Positions 1-12,300 of a DNA stretch of 64,000 nucleotides are shown piece after piece. The notes under the pieces are model-generated. The model ran no database searches. It was not told where the DNA came from and saw only the letters and a list, made by a program, of their open reading frames with translations. The translations under genes were made by a program, and so were the position numbers. This stretch comes from Phoronis australis (taxonomy: Eukaryota > Phoronida > Phoronidae), in NCBI GenBank assembly GCA_002633005.1, contig NMRA01000432.1, forward strand, positions 35,262 through 99,261, read 5' to 3'. Every line of letters starts with the position of its first letter. Position 1 is the stretch's first letter.

Positions 1-463
1 ATTTAACAATGTGTATTTTTCATGACACTTAAAATGTGCTTCTGATCTCAACAAGTAAAATTCATTCTAGGTGTCAATTTTTTTCCAATGCAATGTTACG
101 ACATTTACTGAATTAAGGCTTATTCATGTTAATTCGATAACTGGGCTGGTGGTCTCGGGCGTGGGGTTAACGATAAAATAAGGAAACTCACTCATCTAGA
201 GAATTTTATTGGAAACAGCATAGCTTTGAAGAGAAACTGCTGTGAAAAAGACATTCTTGACTTCTGTGCATCACGTACCATACACCTCTTATTTTGGGAG
301 CACTTCCACCCAGGACAATATGAATATGTGCTGCTAGCTTACCCGGTATCGGGTGAGTTTCCAAAAAAAACACTTGGTTCCATTCAATAAAACTGTTATT
401 CAGTGGGGTAACTGGTGGGGATAACATCACCGAACGATGTTGATAGAAACTGATTGCTAAAAA

Positions 464-1856
464 TACGATGAATGTTTTCAGTCATCCAGTTGGGTCAGTA
501 TAAGAAACAATAAATAAATCTATTTCTGGACTTACGGTATGTAGAGATGGCTACGTTGCGTCCTCCTCTCGAGGACTTCATCAGGCCACTGAGTTGTCAC
601 GTGACTTGTCATGTGATCCGTCGCACAGTTTCCTCGGGATTCTCTTCAGCGCCCTATCCCATGTCCTAGGTAAGTGAAACCGCAGCCCCCCTGTCTATTG
701 AGGCTAGGATTCTCGATTCTCTCGTAGATAGCTTCTTTGACCACTCCGAAACCAATTTTCTTCTCTATCCAGGATCTTCACATCTTCCATGGCGAAAGAA
801 TGGTCTGTGGAAGCCATGTGAGTAAAAACTGTAGAATCATAGCAGTCCCCATTACTGGACCTCCGATTCTGGTTGAAACGACTTTTCAGGGCTTGTTTGG
901 TTTCCCCAATATATGCTGCTCCACACCCCAGTTCCGAGCATGAAATGACATACACCACATTTGATGTTTTCTCTTTGCTGGTTTTGTCTTTCACATTTAA
1001 AAATTGACTCCGTATGGTGTTAACAGGTTTGAATACAACAGCAATGTCATGTCCCCTCATATGTGATTTGATCTGATCAGCGATCCCTGGCACAAAAGGC
1101 AATGTTACCCTGATGTTTCCTCTATTGTCCGGCTGCGTGTTCTGAGGCCTGACTCTGTAATGGTTTGCCATGTAATGGAATGACCACTTCGGGTAGCCAC
1201 ATCTTTTCAGCACTGTTCTGTTCTGTTCTAATTCAAAATCAATGTCCTCCTCTGTGTTGGGGATGGTTCTCGCTCGATAATCCAAAGTTCTAATCACGCC
1301 TAGTTTGTGAATCAACGGGTGATTGGAGTCAAACGGAAGATAGTAGTCCGTGTGAGTGGGCTTCCTATAAACCAGCAAAGAGAAAACATCAAATGTGGTG
1401 TATGGCATTTCATGCTCGGAACTGGGGTGTGGAGCAGCATATATTGGGGAAACCAAACAAGCCCCGAAAAGTCGTTTCAACCAGCATCGGAGGTCCAGTT
1501 ATGGGGACTGCTATGATTCTGCAGTTTTTACTCACATGGCTTCCACAGATCACTCTTTCGCCATGGAAGATGTGAAGATCCTGGATAGAGAAGAGAATTT
1601 TGGTTTCGGAGAGGGGTCAAAGAAGCTACCTACGAGAGAATCGAGAATCCTAGCCTCAATAGACAGGGGGGCTGCGGTTTCACTTACCTAGGACATGGGA
1701 TAGGGCGCTGAAATGAATCCCGCGGAAACTGTACGGCGGATCACATGACAAGTCACGTGACAACTCAGTGGCCTGATGAAGTCCTCGAGAGGAGGACGCA
1801 ACGTAGCCATCTCTACATACCGTAAGTCCAGTAGTAGATTTATTTAGTGTTTCTTA
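464..1856 (-). mobile_element. Penelope-like retroelement insertion with inverted arms and 13-bp target duplication
   Basis: The insert carries two inverted copies of the same 3' region, about 537-957 and 1395-1836, with over 90% identity by eye; both include an identical block from 'tctctacatacc' inward. The 435 bp between them encode the C-terminal RT/linker region on the minus strand. TGATTGCTAAAAA occurs at 451-463 and again at 1857-1869, and only once (as 'cgaattgctaaaaa') in the uninterrupted paralogue near 18.38 kb. This gives a 13-bp target-site duplication. Head-to-head 5'-truncated partial copies are typical of Penelope-like elements. No full RT is present, so the copy is dead. Confidence 0.8.
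704..1394 (-). pseudogene. Penelope-like element RT tail plus GIY-YIG endonuclease remnant
   Basis: The minus-strand frame reads through a linker (KPTHTDYYLPFDSNHPL ... CGYPKW) of the type that follows the Penelope RT, and then a GIY-YIG nuclease domain. Its hallmarks are VVYVISC, a Cys pair, AYIGETKQ, a downstream Arg in LKSRF, a His-containing stretch and the acidic end ILDREE. In intact Penelope-like elements this domain makes the target nick for integration. The RT catalytic core is missing. The open frame runs on to 1480, but the part above 1394 is the antisense of the inverted arm and is not protein. A second copy of the nuclease fragment is on the plus strand at 1395-1691. Confidence 0.85.
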
Positions 1857-1874
1857 TGATTGCTAAAAACTTAC

Positions 1875-2104
1875 CAAGTAATGTTGTGCTATTGTGTAGT
1901 CTCCGAATGGAACTACATGGTCATAGAGCACACACGGGGCTTCAGCATCCACAGACTTTTTGTTAGTTAGTTGACCCTTTTGACTGCAATTGTCCACGAA
2001 TATAGTAACCTTAGGTCTTTAGGGAATTTGTGACCACCTGTCGAAGACTTGCACCAGGGAAATTAGCAGTAATAAGGCTTACCGCGACGACGTATTTTGA
2101 TAAA
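1875..2104 (-). pseudogene. THAP zinc-finger exon, degenerate (left copy)
   Basis: On the minus strand one frame shows THAP landmarks: a Cys pair (Y-Y-C, then C-K-S), GGHKFPKD, LLYSWTIAVKRVN and a late VCSM where the Cys-x2-His-Phe should be. Two or more in-frame stops break it, including one between the first Cys pair. It ends in a donor-like CTTG|GTAAGT at 1875/1874. The copy at 18401-18632 is less damaged and supports the assignment. THAP domains are DNA-binding C2CH fingers common in transposases. This one is non-functional. Confidence 0.65.
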
Positions 2105-2411
2105 AATTCCATCTTTTACCAGTTGTTTACATGCAGACAGCCACGCATGTGCAATTCAATCACCACTAGTACAGCAGCGACACCGCGAGGAGAATTCTCC
2201 GAATAGCCCCATTAACTGCGACTCAAATTATACCGTCCATAATACGTAGCCCCTGCGAGCGCCGCAGAGAAATTCTCAACCAACCAGCGTAGAGTGGTAC
2301 ATACATGGATGACTTCATCGTGCTGACGACATTTTCCCTAAAAATTTAGCCTCAATGCGTAACAGCTGAGTGTCTTTTATTGGACTTAGGCTAGTTATCG
2401 GTCTCCGGAGT

Positions 2412-2577
2412 AAAATGTCGCGTTGCATACGGGTGCAGCAATGCAAGTGGCCTTGACGTACATTTGTGCAACTTCCAAGCCGATCCCGTCATGTGCCGTG
2501 CATGGAATGGATTCTTATCCACGACAATGACTGGCGACTAAATTCCCGATCAGCAAATTGTCATCATCTCCCAAGAG
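2412..2577 (+). pseudogene. Second THAP-domain remnant, plus strand, frameshifted
   Basis: One plus frame reads KCRVAYGCSNASG...F-ADP...AWNGF, which matches the N-terminal half of a THAP domain (Cys pair, Gly-Cys-Ser-Asn, Phe, Asp-Pro, Trp). A neighbouring frame then reads DNDWRLNSRSANCHHL, resembling the W...S..C..H end of the domain. A single frameshift would therefore separate the two halves. There is no continuous ORF. The segment is distinct in sequence and strand from the THAP exons at 1.9 and 18.5 kb. Most of it (from 2453) is repeated at 2662-2786. Confidence 0.5.
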
Positions 2578-2786
2578 NTGGACCTCCGATTCTGGTTGAA
2601 ACGACTTTTCAGGGCTTGTTTGGTTTCCCCAATATATGCTGCTCCACACCCCAGTTCCGAGTTGACGTACATTTGTGCAACTTCCAAGCCGATCCCGTCA
2701 TGTGCCGTGCATGGAATAGATTCTTATCCACGACAATGACTGGCGACTAAATTCCCGATCAGCAAATTGTCATCATCTCCCAAGAG
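2453..2786. repeat. 125-bp direct duplication around an N and a Penelope fragment (probable assembly artefact)
   Basis: 2453-2577 and 2662-2786 are near-identical 125-bp direct copies. Between them lie one undetermined base (2578) and 83 bp identical to 859-940 of the Penelope-like nuclease region. A single N at the junction of an exact repeat and an exact foreign fragment is the signature of a bad join made by the assembler, not of a biological event. Confidence 0.7.
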
Positions 2787-2941
2787 AAGTCTAAAATGTT
2801 TAGGGGAATGGCGCGTGCGCGTCACCAGCGTGTTGCTTTCAAAACAACGAGAAACTTTTCTTTATACCACAATTTTAGCCTCGAATGGCAGATACAACCG
2901 TGTAATAAGCCATAAAGTTATCTCACTAGTGAGATAACATT

Positions 2942-3026
2942 TGGCTGGAAACCGAGGCCGGATACGAACCCGGGTCTCAAGAGTTTCGAGTCGCCGAATT
3001 TACCACTACACCACTCAGCGGCTCAC
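2942..3026 (-). repeat. tRNA-derived SINE head
   Basis: The minus strand reads GAGTGGTGTAGTGGTAAAT, a box-A-like block, and about 30 bases on GGGTTCGTATCC, a box B. These are the two internal RNA polymerase III promoter blocks of a tRNA. The two ends do not form a seven-base-pair acceptor stem, so this is a tRNA-derived repeat and not a tRNA gene. It abuts a perfect 22-bp palindrome (GTTATCTCACTAGTGAGATAAC is centred at 2917-2938). Confidence 0.6.
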
Positions 3027-3089
3027 GTCATAGAACGTGAAAATAGAATACTTAAATGAGCACGCGCAACAATCGCATGTCCAGCATAG

Positions 3090-3590
3090 GGCATTGTACC
3101 GACATTTATATGCTATGAAACATAAGACGCATGATTTCCATAAAAACGATATTTTAATTCAGTGAAATTTTTCTCTCGTGTTCTCTCACTTGTAAATCAC
3201 CGATCTCTTATTTGAAACGGGTATAGTGTCGTCGGGATCCTTTGACTTGAGCATTATAGTCAGTTACTAGTGGTAACCTACTTTAGCAGACGATATTTTC
3301 CCTGTCGAAGTTTAGCGTGATAAAATGTGTAGTGAGCTATAATAGTTGCTAAACCTTAATTTATAGATTCACTTTATTTCTATTTTATTTAAATTTTCAA
3401 TTGGTTTTGAGTATAAGCATTATTTCACAAAAATAGCTCGGCTTTTCTAAAAGGTCACGATCTCCGACCCCGGGCCTCTGACATAGAAAGTAGTTACAAA
3501 GTCGAAGCGAGTCGATGAAGGTACATCGATTCATCGCAATGTTTCTCGTTCAGTATGTGGTGTAAATAGATTATTACATGTTCTCAGTCG
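3090..3590. repeat. Dispersed repeat shared with 35.19-35.41 kb
   Basis: Several blocks match 35185-35410 in the same order and orientation: 'aagacgca(t/c)ga/aattt', 'cacttgtaaatca(c/t)cgat', 'gtcgtcggga' and 'ataga ttatt(a/g)ca'. The copy here has an extra insertion around 3250-3490. No coding potential was seen; the family is unidentified. Confidence 0.55.
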
Positions 3591-3761
3591 TTGTCCTCGT
3601 TATCTAGAGCCCTCGTGGATTTTGGAGAATTATCACCCGAGGGGCTCTCGATAACGGGGGGTAACGACTTTGCCATGTGATAAATATAGATTATTACATG
3701 TCGAAGTCGTTATCCCCCCTTATCTAGAGCCCGAGTGGATTTTGGAGAATTATCGCCCGAG
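3586..3761. repeat. 84-bp hairpin followed by a partial tandem copy
   Basis: 3586-3669 folds on itself: AGTCGTTGTCCTCGTTATC at the left pairs with GATAACGGGGGGTAACGACT at the right. The loop contains 'tggattttggagaattatc'. The left arm and loop recur at about 3680-3761 with few changes. It may be a foldback MITE. A more diverged relative lies near 35.42 kb. Confidence 0.55.
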
Positions 3762-3780
3762 CACCGGCAAACTGGCCCTG

Positions 3781-3908
3781 AGTTCAGTAACGCTAGGACT
3801 TCGCTAAATAGTATGATTTCGCGAGATTACGTGAGATGTTGCCATGTACGTTAAACGAGAACGCGTGATTTTGGCTAATTTTTAGCAAGGTCCTAACGTT
3901 ACTGAACT
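3781..3908. mobile_element. 128-bp MITE with about 28-bp terminal inverted repeats
   Basis: The left end AGTTCAGTAACGCTAGGACT and the inverted right end AGTTCAGTAACGTTAGGACC match apart from two bases, and both continue into a TGCTAAA-like block. A related, more decayed copy is at about 47752-47868. There is no ORF. The transposase family that moved it is unknown. Confidence 0.75.
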
Positions 3909-6006
3909 ATGTGACAGGTTAAAAGTGATGGGGGAGAACAATGGTATACCCTTGGCTACCAGTTGTACTTGATGGATGATTTTCTTTTCTCGTTTAAAGG
4001 TACCGGTTACTACAAAAAACAGCTCAAAATTGGAAATACCGCTTTGTAAATATATATATATTTTAATCTGGATTACTGGTTCATAACATGTTCATAATAG
4101 GAAAAGAGGGGGCAAGAAATTCATTGGGCGTATTTACTTTGCCAGTCCGTAGGCGTTGATTTTTTCTGCTTACGAGCATCACCCCTACAGTACATGTACC
4201 GGGTCGAACATCATTTGAAGATCTGCGAACAATACATGGTCAGATACCGGATACGCTAAAAGAGGTGTGTATTAGACTCCATTTGTTGGAAGACAACAGA
4301 GTATGACGCCATGGCCACTGCGCTCTTTATTTGCCACAATCTGTTGGCACAGCAATCGAATCCACGCTCTCTTATGATGGGAATAGTACCTAGATAACTT
4401 GATTGAGGAATTTGTTCACTACAACTGAACACGTGAATCGTACGAGCATGAATATATATGGACACGTGAATTTGAGGTTTGGTAATAAAGATGCATTGCG
4501 TGTATGTACTGCGTGGCATTACCACCACCACCACATTAATTTTGTGAACGGCAAATGGACGTTCAACAAAAATGAAAAGCGATATTTAAGAACTACAAAA
4601 TTGGACGACAAAAACAAATAATATTTCAAAACCACAGCTTTTATGTAATATTTTTGTTTCCAGACTTAAGCATGTATCGCCCGGACAACTTTCGTTTCCA
4701 TTGTTAATACAGCGAAAGCTGATTACCGTACACTGACTGGCACCCGTGACCAGGTTCGAGTTAATACATTTACACTGCAAGTTGTAAAACTATTTGCCAT
4801 GCATCTCAAATTAGCAAAGGTAACGTTTCTTTTAGTCACGTGATTGTAGACCATTAAGTACCACCTGTTAGTTCACTGAATGGCCTCTGACATGTTTAGC
4901 TGCTAAAAACCTAGTTAACGGGCTTTCCTTAATTTTATTAATTACTCATGCCCTACTCCGGAAATGACGTTTAGGGGTTAAAAATTTCCTGCCGTTTTGT
5001 ATCTGCGTTTGATTTTACTATGAGGATCTGCTCTACTATTGTTTCGTCCTGGTATCCTATCTTTGTCGTCACCACTTCCCATCGACAAGTACCGTACAAC
5101 AAGTTAAGTAGTTAGAGAACTCAATTACGTTGCGTTTAGGGATCATTTAGTTTCTAGTAGCCTGAAAATGTCTGAAGTTGGCGACCCATAACATACACAG
5201 TGATGTGGTGACGAGGAATTTTTTCATGAAGGCTATGTTTATTGGGACAGAATACGCACAGAAAGCTGCGGAGAAGTATGAGGCAGAGATTGAGGACAGT
5301 CGTGGTGGGATGTCTTGGTCCAAATTCATGTGTTCCCACCGGATGGTGACTTGAGCACCCAAACCGCTTACATCCAGCCACGTTAGTCCTTCGCCTCACA
5401 CCTGGCACCATTTGGTAAAATGATTAGATTTTCGCATTTTGGTAATAATATTTACACGAGTGAAGCCCAAAGCTGTTATAAAACTGGGTTTAACTAAACA
5501 ATAAAACCCTCTGCGAAGGAGAGGCGTTAAAGGTAAACGGAGGGAAGACGTGAAAAGAGCGTCGAAGTGACCAAGGATGCGTCCCGTTGATGAAAGTTTC
5601 GCGGACAAAGCTACTGTGATCATGTGCTTCGCTTATAATCACGTCTGATATTTCGCATTTTTGCGGGTTCTTGCTGCTACGGAACGCAGACAAAGACTTA
5701 CTTCAGTCCAAGACAAGTAATCATTGAGTATGTACTGCGAGGAGGATTCGTTGGGCACAACCGGGACTTACTTGTGTTAGTTTCGGCGTGCCACTCTCGA
5801 ACAACTCATGCTAGATGGATTAGGTCATGATGTTGAGAGTATAAAGGTGCCTGAACACCTCACTCAGCTGGGGCCAATTGTTTCAGAATAGTTGCTGCTA
5901 CCTCACCGAAACTCAAAATGTGAACCTAATTTCTAGAAGGTGCACAAGGAACATCAATTGCAATGCGACTGAGCATATTTTTTAAACTTAAAATTCTGGT
6001 ACGTAC
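3909..6006. other. Presumed intron or 3' flank of the WSC/Ig gene; no convincing gene
   Basis: Nothing clearly coding was found. A minus-strand frame at about 5150-5350 reads AQVTIRWEHMN and, 25 residues on, AAFCAYSV. This resembles the C and F strands of an Ig domain, but it has no matching first half or proper splice borders. Short runs of (AT)n occur near 4051. Confidence 0.4.
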
Positions 6007-6306
6007 AGATTGAGTAGATTCTTGTGGTTAGCATCAAAGTGACCCCAGTGCGTGTGTTACGAGCTATGCAAAAAAGATTTGTTCCAGCCATTGCGGTAGT
6101 CGGGATGAAAGAGAGATGAGCCTCTGTGCCGCCTTTGGCATACCTCGATTGAGCCTTCGCCACACCCTTCCATTCTATCGTAGCACTTGGTGAAGCCGAA
6201 TCAGCCTCACAGGTCAACGTGCGACTTTTCATTTCCGTAAGGAACTGACTTCCATTTAATATCTTCGCTCCAGTGTCATCAGTAACACTAATTTTAGTTG
6301 GTCCAT
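6007..6306 (-). CDS. WSC/Ig gene exon 11: Ig domain 7 (last seen)
   Basis: A 300-bp exon with acceptor TTCTATCGATCAG and donor T|GTACGT, phase 1 on both sides. It encodes GPTKISVTDDTGA (A), RTLTCEADSASPSATIEWKG (B-strand Cys, C-strand Trp), LSFIPTTAMAGTNLFCIARN (E-F, second Cys) and LMLTTRIYSI (G). The phase-1 exit means at least one further exon must follow to the left, between 1 and 6006 or outside the window. None could be identified. Confidence 0.87.
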
Positions 6307-9300
6307 CTGATCGATAGAAAAACAGGTCACTTTTTACTTATACAACATTGTAATTGTTTGCAATAATTTGTACATTCCTCACCAATACACATTAATCGTA
6401 GACATCGAACATAACGTATGCTGCTATAAGCATGTTGTAATGCTGTTATTACGCCAAATTTGATTTTAAAAGATATCGATGCAAGTCGAAATTCGAAACG
6501 ATAGGTTAACGATATCTAGCAGGCTTGAAAATCTCCCTGCCTGATCTGGTCAAGTACGGTGGTGTAGAGTTGTGACTTGTTCCAAGTGTAGGACTGCTGG
6601 CTGGACAGGTAAGTGTCACTCCAAGATCACGGCCTGGAATTAGGAAGTTTGAATTATCGTGGAACAGTTATTTTGTTTTAAAATGACCCTGGATTCCAGT
6701 ATCTGTTAAATGAACGTCCAACTCAGATACTCTAAGTTGTCCCCCGTCGAGAGAGTACACAGCACCTGCACAAATGGTCGAAGTAATTGACTTGCAATGG
6801 CATGGCTCTTCTGTAACATGGTCGTCTGTCGCTGGGCATCGTTGCCCTGTAGGAGTTGATATCGTCGCACACAATGCAGTCGAGTGCCAGAAACGTAAAG
6901 AGCAGTGAGGATTTGTCATTGATAGCTTTGTCTTTTTAACAGGTTCTTTACTGCTTTGACTTAGCATTCAATGAAACCGTTGCCGTTAGATCTTCTTGGC
7001 AAGTCGCGATGTGTTCGAACTTCCATTCCTCAGCAAACGTATTATATGGTTAGCCTTCCAAATGTGGACCGTTGCCATTGGCAACGTTGGTTGTTATTCT
7101 ACACTACAGCGCTATTTGTAGATGGTTGAGAAGCTTTTTGCCACATGACACTTGCTGTAATTATCCGCAGTGGTTAAATACTACTTGCCACGGAGTTAAA
7201 AAGTAACAGTGGCCAGTGTCGACCATGGTTGGCTGGATATGACGTGCTGCATCAGTGGCTCAGGAGGTTATGGTGTTCTCCCGTTGAGCCGACTTTGTTC
7301 GGTTGTATAGCACAACAACAAGCTGGGAGGGCGACCGCTCTAGCAAGTATCTTAAACGAATGATCAAGTCCATTCTGGCCTTTTATAGCGGGAGGATCAT
7401 CTCTCTTTTGTTCTATAATTGCTCTGATCCCCGGTAACATCGTATCTAGCCCGGCTAGTGAGACTGAACTGTTAAAAACAAAAGTTAAGTTGTAAATTGT
7501 TTGAACAAGGAACTATAACATTTGTAAATTCCACGTCAAATGCTGGTCTTGTTTAGTTTCTGAATCACCAGAATCATCCAACCGAAGTTAAGACAATGTA
7601 TTCTGTCCGAGCGTACCAACTCACTGGGTTTGGCTGTGTTCACCTGTGGTCGGTAATAAGCCTGGTAGATAATTGGCCTGCGTATTGTCATACTAGGCTG
7701 TTCTCACGCTCACAACACGCTATCACTGGTAAAGCCACTGAACACGGGCGAACGCCCCTAATGTGTTACATCGAGCAATTTCGTCTGAGGGTGTCTTTTA
7801 TAATTACACACAGTACTTCTGGCTAACATTGTTGTTTTCTCCGCACCGAAGTGCGTAGTATAGCGTTGAGACACGAATCGTGTCTGCTGCATTGCTGAGA
7901 AGACTATTTACTCTCCTGTCAGCATAAGGAGATTGTGTACTGACAACTGGTCTCGAAAATGTCAGAATTGACGGGTTTTTACGGGAACCTCTCAGAATTT
8001 ATATGACCATGCCTTGACTATAGCTTCTCAGGCCTGTGTCTTGTCTAGAAGTGTGCTTTTCTAACTCAGACACTCGTGCCTCAAACAAATGGAAAAATTC
8101 AACTCCGACGTAAAGATCTACTGTACATTGGAGTTGTTAGGCTTTTCAAAAACAGACCCCTGCGATGATCTTGAAGTGTGCTCCATACAGGTACAAGTAT
8201 ATGTAAAATCATTGCGTGGCTGAAACAATAAGGAGCTCACGTCTGATCCAAGCATGTCGTTGTTCTGTAACCATAAGGCTTTTGCTTGAAAACACCACAC
8301 TTGAAGTACATGTAATGCTGGTCCGCCGCCTCACAAGCTGGCACTGAATTGTACGTGTTTTTTCCAGTTTCTTGGTATCTAATGGTTTCCTGGTACCGTA
8401 ATACTGTAGGAAAGAAGTTTGGGATAACTTGTTTTTACTTGTTTTTGTTGGTTGATTGGTATTGGCAAAGATTCCAGATTTTGTAGGGTCTGGTTTCAAA
8501 CCACTATCAGTGTTGGTATTGCCAAAAATTAGATGGCGGTTGTCTCTATTTCCAACTTTTGTGAGTTTAGAACAAGGCTTTTTTTGCAACTTCCATGAAA
8601 TGGATGAAAATGTTGACCCGCTTTTCTTGCGCTTCCACGAATATGATTATACTCTTTTAAAATATGTCCTGAATTAACGAGTCAGACAGTTTTCAGAGGC
8701 AATGGCGTTCAAAGACGGTCCTTAATGTTACTAGTCTAGTTCTTGCCCTTCTAGGTTTAGCTGTACTGACCAATAGCCCGCCTTTTCGTCTAATTTTGAG
8801 AAAGACCAAAACTACAAATGCGTGGTTAATCTCTGGTTTCGTAATTCGTAACTAAATCTACCCAGTCTGTTGGGTCCTCGATTTTCCTTATAATTCCTCT
8901 TTTGAATCACTTTGTTGAGCTCTTCTTTGACTTTCCTTTCTAACTATTGAGCTTTTCCTTGGTGGATAGATGTGAAAGGTACCTCGAGATCTATGACGAG
9001 CACGTGTTCTATTTTGAAGCCACCGACTCGGTCAAATTGCAAAAGGTTTAGTAGTTTTGTGATCATTCATTGATTGCACAATGGTGCTTTGCTGTTATGA
9101 TTGGAAAAGAAATGTATAGTTACCACGTTCAGTGCATCGTGAATCGGAAGTCCGGAGCTACAGGAATGTTTAGCATGGCGTCATTTTGACATCATTACGA
9201 CGTTTTGGACCCAGTGTGACGGCATTTCTATTCTTATTTCCGGTTCAAGTTGCGCCTTTTACTTCCATGACACGTCATCACTAAGCATCCGAATATTCCG

Positions 9301-12300
9301 ATAGGTATTGCACAAAAATATTGATGCCTTGCCATTCCCTGTTATTTGTACTAGCTGAAGTGTTGTCATTTTGAGACAAGCAGCATTGGTTCTTTTGCAT
9401 GCGGTTAATTTAGCGTGAGTCTCCGGATGTAGACATGCCTTGTTGTCGATTTGGTGCGGGTACATGTCTCCGTATCTCCTGAACGGCAAGGAATTTAAGT
9501 TGTGTTCTCCTTCTTTTACAAGAAGCTTTATTTCGATGAGGCGAATGCCTTCATGGTGTCTTGGCTCAAAGCTCTTCTATGTGAGGACTATTTCCGAATC
9601 CTGCGTCTCACGGATTGACTGCTTTCTCAACTGCGTGGATTGTCCGTTTTGGGTCACAAGGCCCAGGGTTCTTTTGAGGCCTGCTAGGGGGTGTTGCTTG
9701 TTTACTTATTTGAGGTGAGACACACCATGGGCAAGTGAGCAACTTTTCCGCAGCGACTATCTTTCAGATTTCATCTTAAGCTGAGCAGTCATTGTTGTCG
9801 ACCAAAAGTGTGATGTAGTATCGGCACTTGGGTATAGCTTTGATCCTGTAAACGATTTAGACTTTTATAACCATGAACTGCGGGTGTGTCTTGACGGCGT
9901 CGGAGCTGCAATCTGTTTCTACGCAATTCTTAAGGGAGAAGCTTTTTTCTTTGGTTACTATTTTGTGGAATTCAGCTTGATACGTTTAGTTCAGCTAAGT
10001 GCTCGATGGAGAAGGGCACTTGTAGGCGTGTAACTTACACCTGCTTAAGAAGTCTCCGGCGTTTCATCTGCTACTTGTCGGTGTGTGCTTGGTTTTACTT
10101 TAACTTTATATTGGTTCAATTTGATCTGCAAACTTGACGAAGGGTTACTCCGTCGGGTAGGGTCTACATTAGCGTCCCAACTGTTGTTATCTTTGTCCAT
10201 CATCACTCACACTTAAATTGATGTGCACGACTTCGTGTTCTTGTTTGATTTCCTTTATTGTGAGGCATACCTCAAGTTTGGCGGAAATACCTCTGGTAGA
10301 TTGGGCGGCGCCCAGTCTAACATTGAACTTTTGTCTACCATTGCAAGTGTTGCGTAGTACAGAAGCACTGTGGTCTTGGTTCAATAAGATGGGTGGACTG
10401 GGTAAATAAAAGGATTGCCATGTATTCACAGCTGTTGTAATTCCGTTATTACTAATTAAATCTTAGATTTCATAAACGCACCACTGCCATCATGTAATGA
10501 GTTGTAGAATACCCATTACTAAACATTAATCGTAGACACAAAACATTTAAACGGGACATAACGCACTACCAAGATACGATACATGGCTGCCTGTACACGA
10601 GAGTGGTAACTACTATAGAACTCTTGCCCTGGAATGCCTAATCCGGCGCGTGACCTATATAATTTTACTTATCGTTAGGGCTTGCGACTCCGAGATTAGG
10701 TGCAAGCATAGATACTCTATCGCTTATGGTGCAAGAATTTCCAGCTGCCTGCTCAACTAAGTTTTGATCCGAGAGTTGTACATATAGTAGTCAAATCAAG
10801 CCTAATTTCATTCATTTGCTTCATTTTCATTTTGTTATTATTGTTCATCAAGCGATACTCTTGGGGTACAGTTCAATACAATCAGCGATTTCTTGCAAAA
10901 TTAGTCAACAAACCCAACAATTACACTGGTAATTTTTTAAGCATCGACCTGTAGCCGTGGATGGATGCCGGAAGAATCTTAGCCTCTGATATATTTTTTA
11001 GCTCCAGTCCTCTAATTACTTTCGACAACCTATCATATTACATGCCAGGAGTTCTTCAGCAAGACATCTTTGGGTGTTTAAATTGTGTTACAGTATTTTA
11101 CGAAAGAAGTTACATTTGGCCTAAATGAAAAGTTTAGGACCCAGAAACTGGGTGTTTACGCAACTTTCGAAAACTTACTTATAATTGCCTAGGTAAGTGT
11201 GTGTGTGTGTTTGTGTGTGTGTGTGTTTTCCATTGTTTATATAATAATCCATTTGTGCAATGTTCACCTGTTGCCCACATGTCGTTTTTCCTTAATTCGA
11301 TTTCCGAGAGAAGTAGGCCTACCTTCATCGGTGTTATTTACCGGGAAATAATTTTTTTAAGAATGAAAAGTTTACCATGTAAAAGAGCCCTATCCAGTAC
11401 TACGTGTTGCTTCCAGCGTTCAGTGTATTTGCCAATTGCCCCGCTCATGACAGACTGTCCTACTTTTTGGATTATTCCGCTTTCCCGCCACAGCATCTGT
11501 ATGTCCCGCTTCTTGACACATGGCCAAATTGAAATATCATCATGTACTCATATACATGTATTATTGTAATTTCACACGCGACATAGTCATATTTTCCCGC
11601 TCGATTAAACCAAAAAACAAAATCAGGACGTTTGATTGGATTTTGTGGCACCTTCACTCTCCCATTCAACTATAAAAACCAACCACAAAAACGCTTACGA
11701 GTATTTTTGGGTGTAAGTCTTGGTGTGTTGCAGAGAACATCCCATACTTACGTTTTGGCTTAGACCCAGAAGCCCCGCTTTTTATCGTGAAGTCCAATTC
11801 CCACGTTTTTCGTTCTTAAATATTGACAACTAGGCAGCAGGTGTTCAAAAAAGAATTCTCTCATTTCGTGAATAATCTTTATTTCCAGAGTCCACTTTCT
11901 TTAGTTAAATAAGAATCATAAAAATGTATCAGGATCACTAACTTTTAATTCTAAACTTTTAAAGACCTACATTGCTGCCAATGGGAAGAGCTATCCCCAG
12001 TACATTTCAAAGATACGTAAAAATGTTTGCCCATTTTTATCGATCAGAAAACCTTTATTTGCAAATTTATGATAGATACTTGGAGTAGTTTATTGCATTT
12101 TCGTAAGATTCACTGCATTTAATTTTTTTACTGAAGAATGTAAATGTATCAAACGGTGCCAAAGTTCCAGTTATATATCTTATATAAAAATTATACTTTT
12201 GGGCGAATGCCCGACTAAGTTTCCAAAGCAAATGTGAGAGACCCATATTCTAATTTTTGGATCATTTAAATCATTTCCCTATATAATGCCGTAACAAGTC

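Larger units (their letters stand above)
21..2213 (-). mobile_element. Decayed THAP-encoding DNA transposon, left copy
   Basis: This segment aligns along its length with 16450-18730 in the same orientation; both share blocks such as the 'ctgatctcaaca' start, the THAP exon and an end near 'cgaat(a/g)(g)ccccatt'. A short piece of the same end, inverted, sits near 13.64 kb, so this is a dispersed repeat family and not a gene duplication. On the minus strand the right end reads ATGGGGCTATTCGG and is followed by a THAP exon with a GTAAGT donor. The copy is interrupted by a Penelope-like insertion at 464-1856. I could not find the opposite terminus. The class is unresolved; an ISL2EU- or P-type element is possible. 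Confidence 0.7.

Noticed and set aside
2942-3026. A functional tRNA gene
   Set aside because: Box A and B are present but no acceptor stem forms; better read as a SINE.
5147-5411. An eighth Ig exon
   Set aside because: W and C are only about 25 residues apart, the first half is missing and no phase-1 acceptor opens the right frame.
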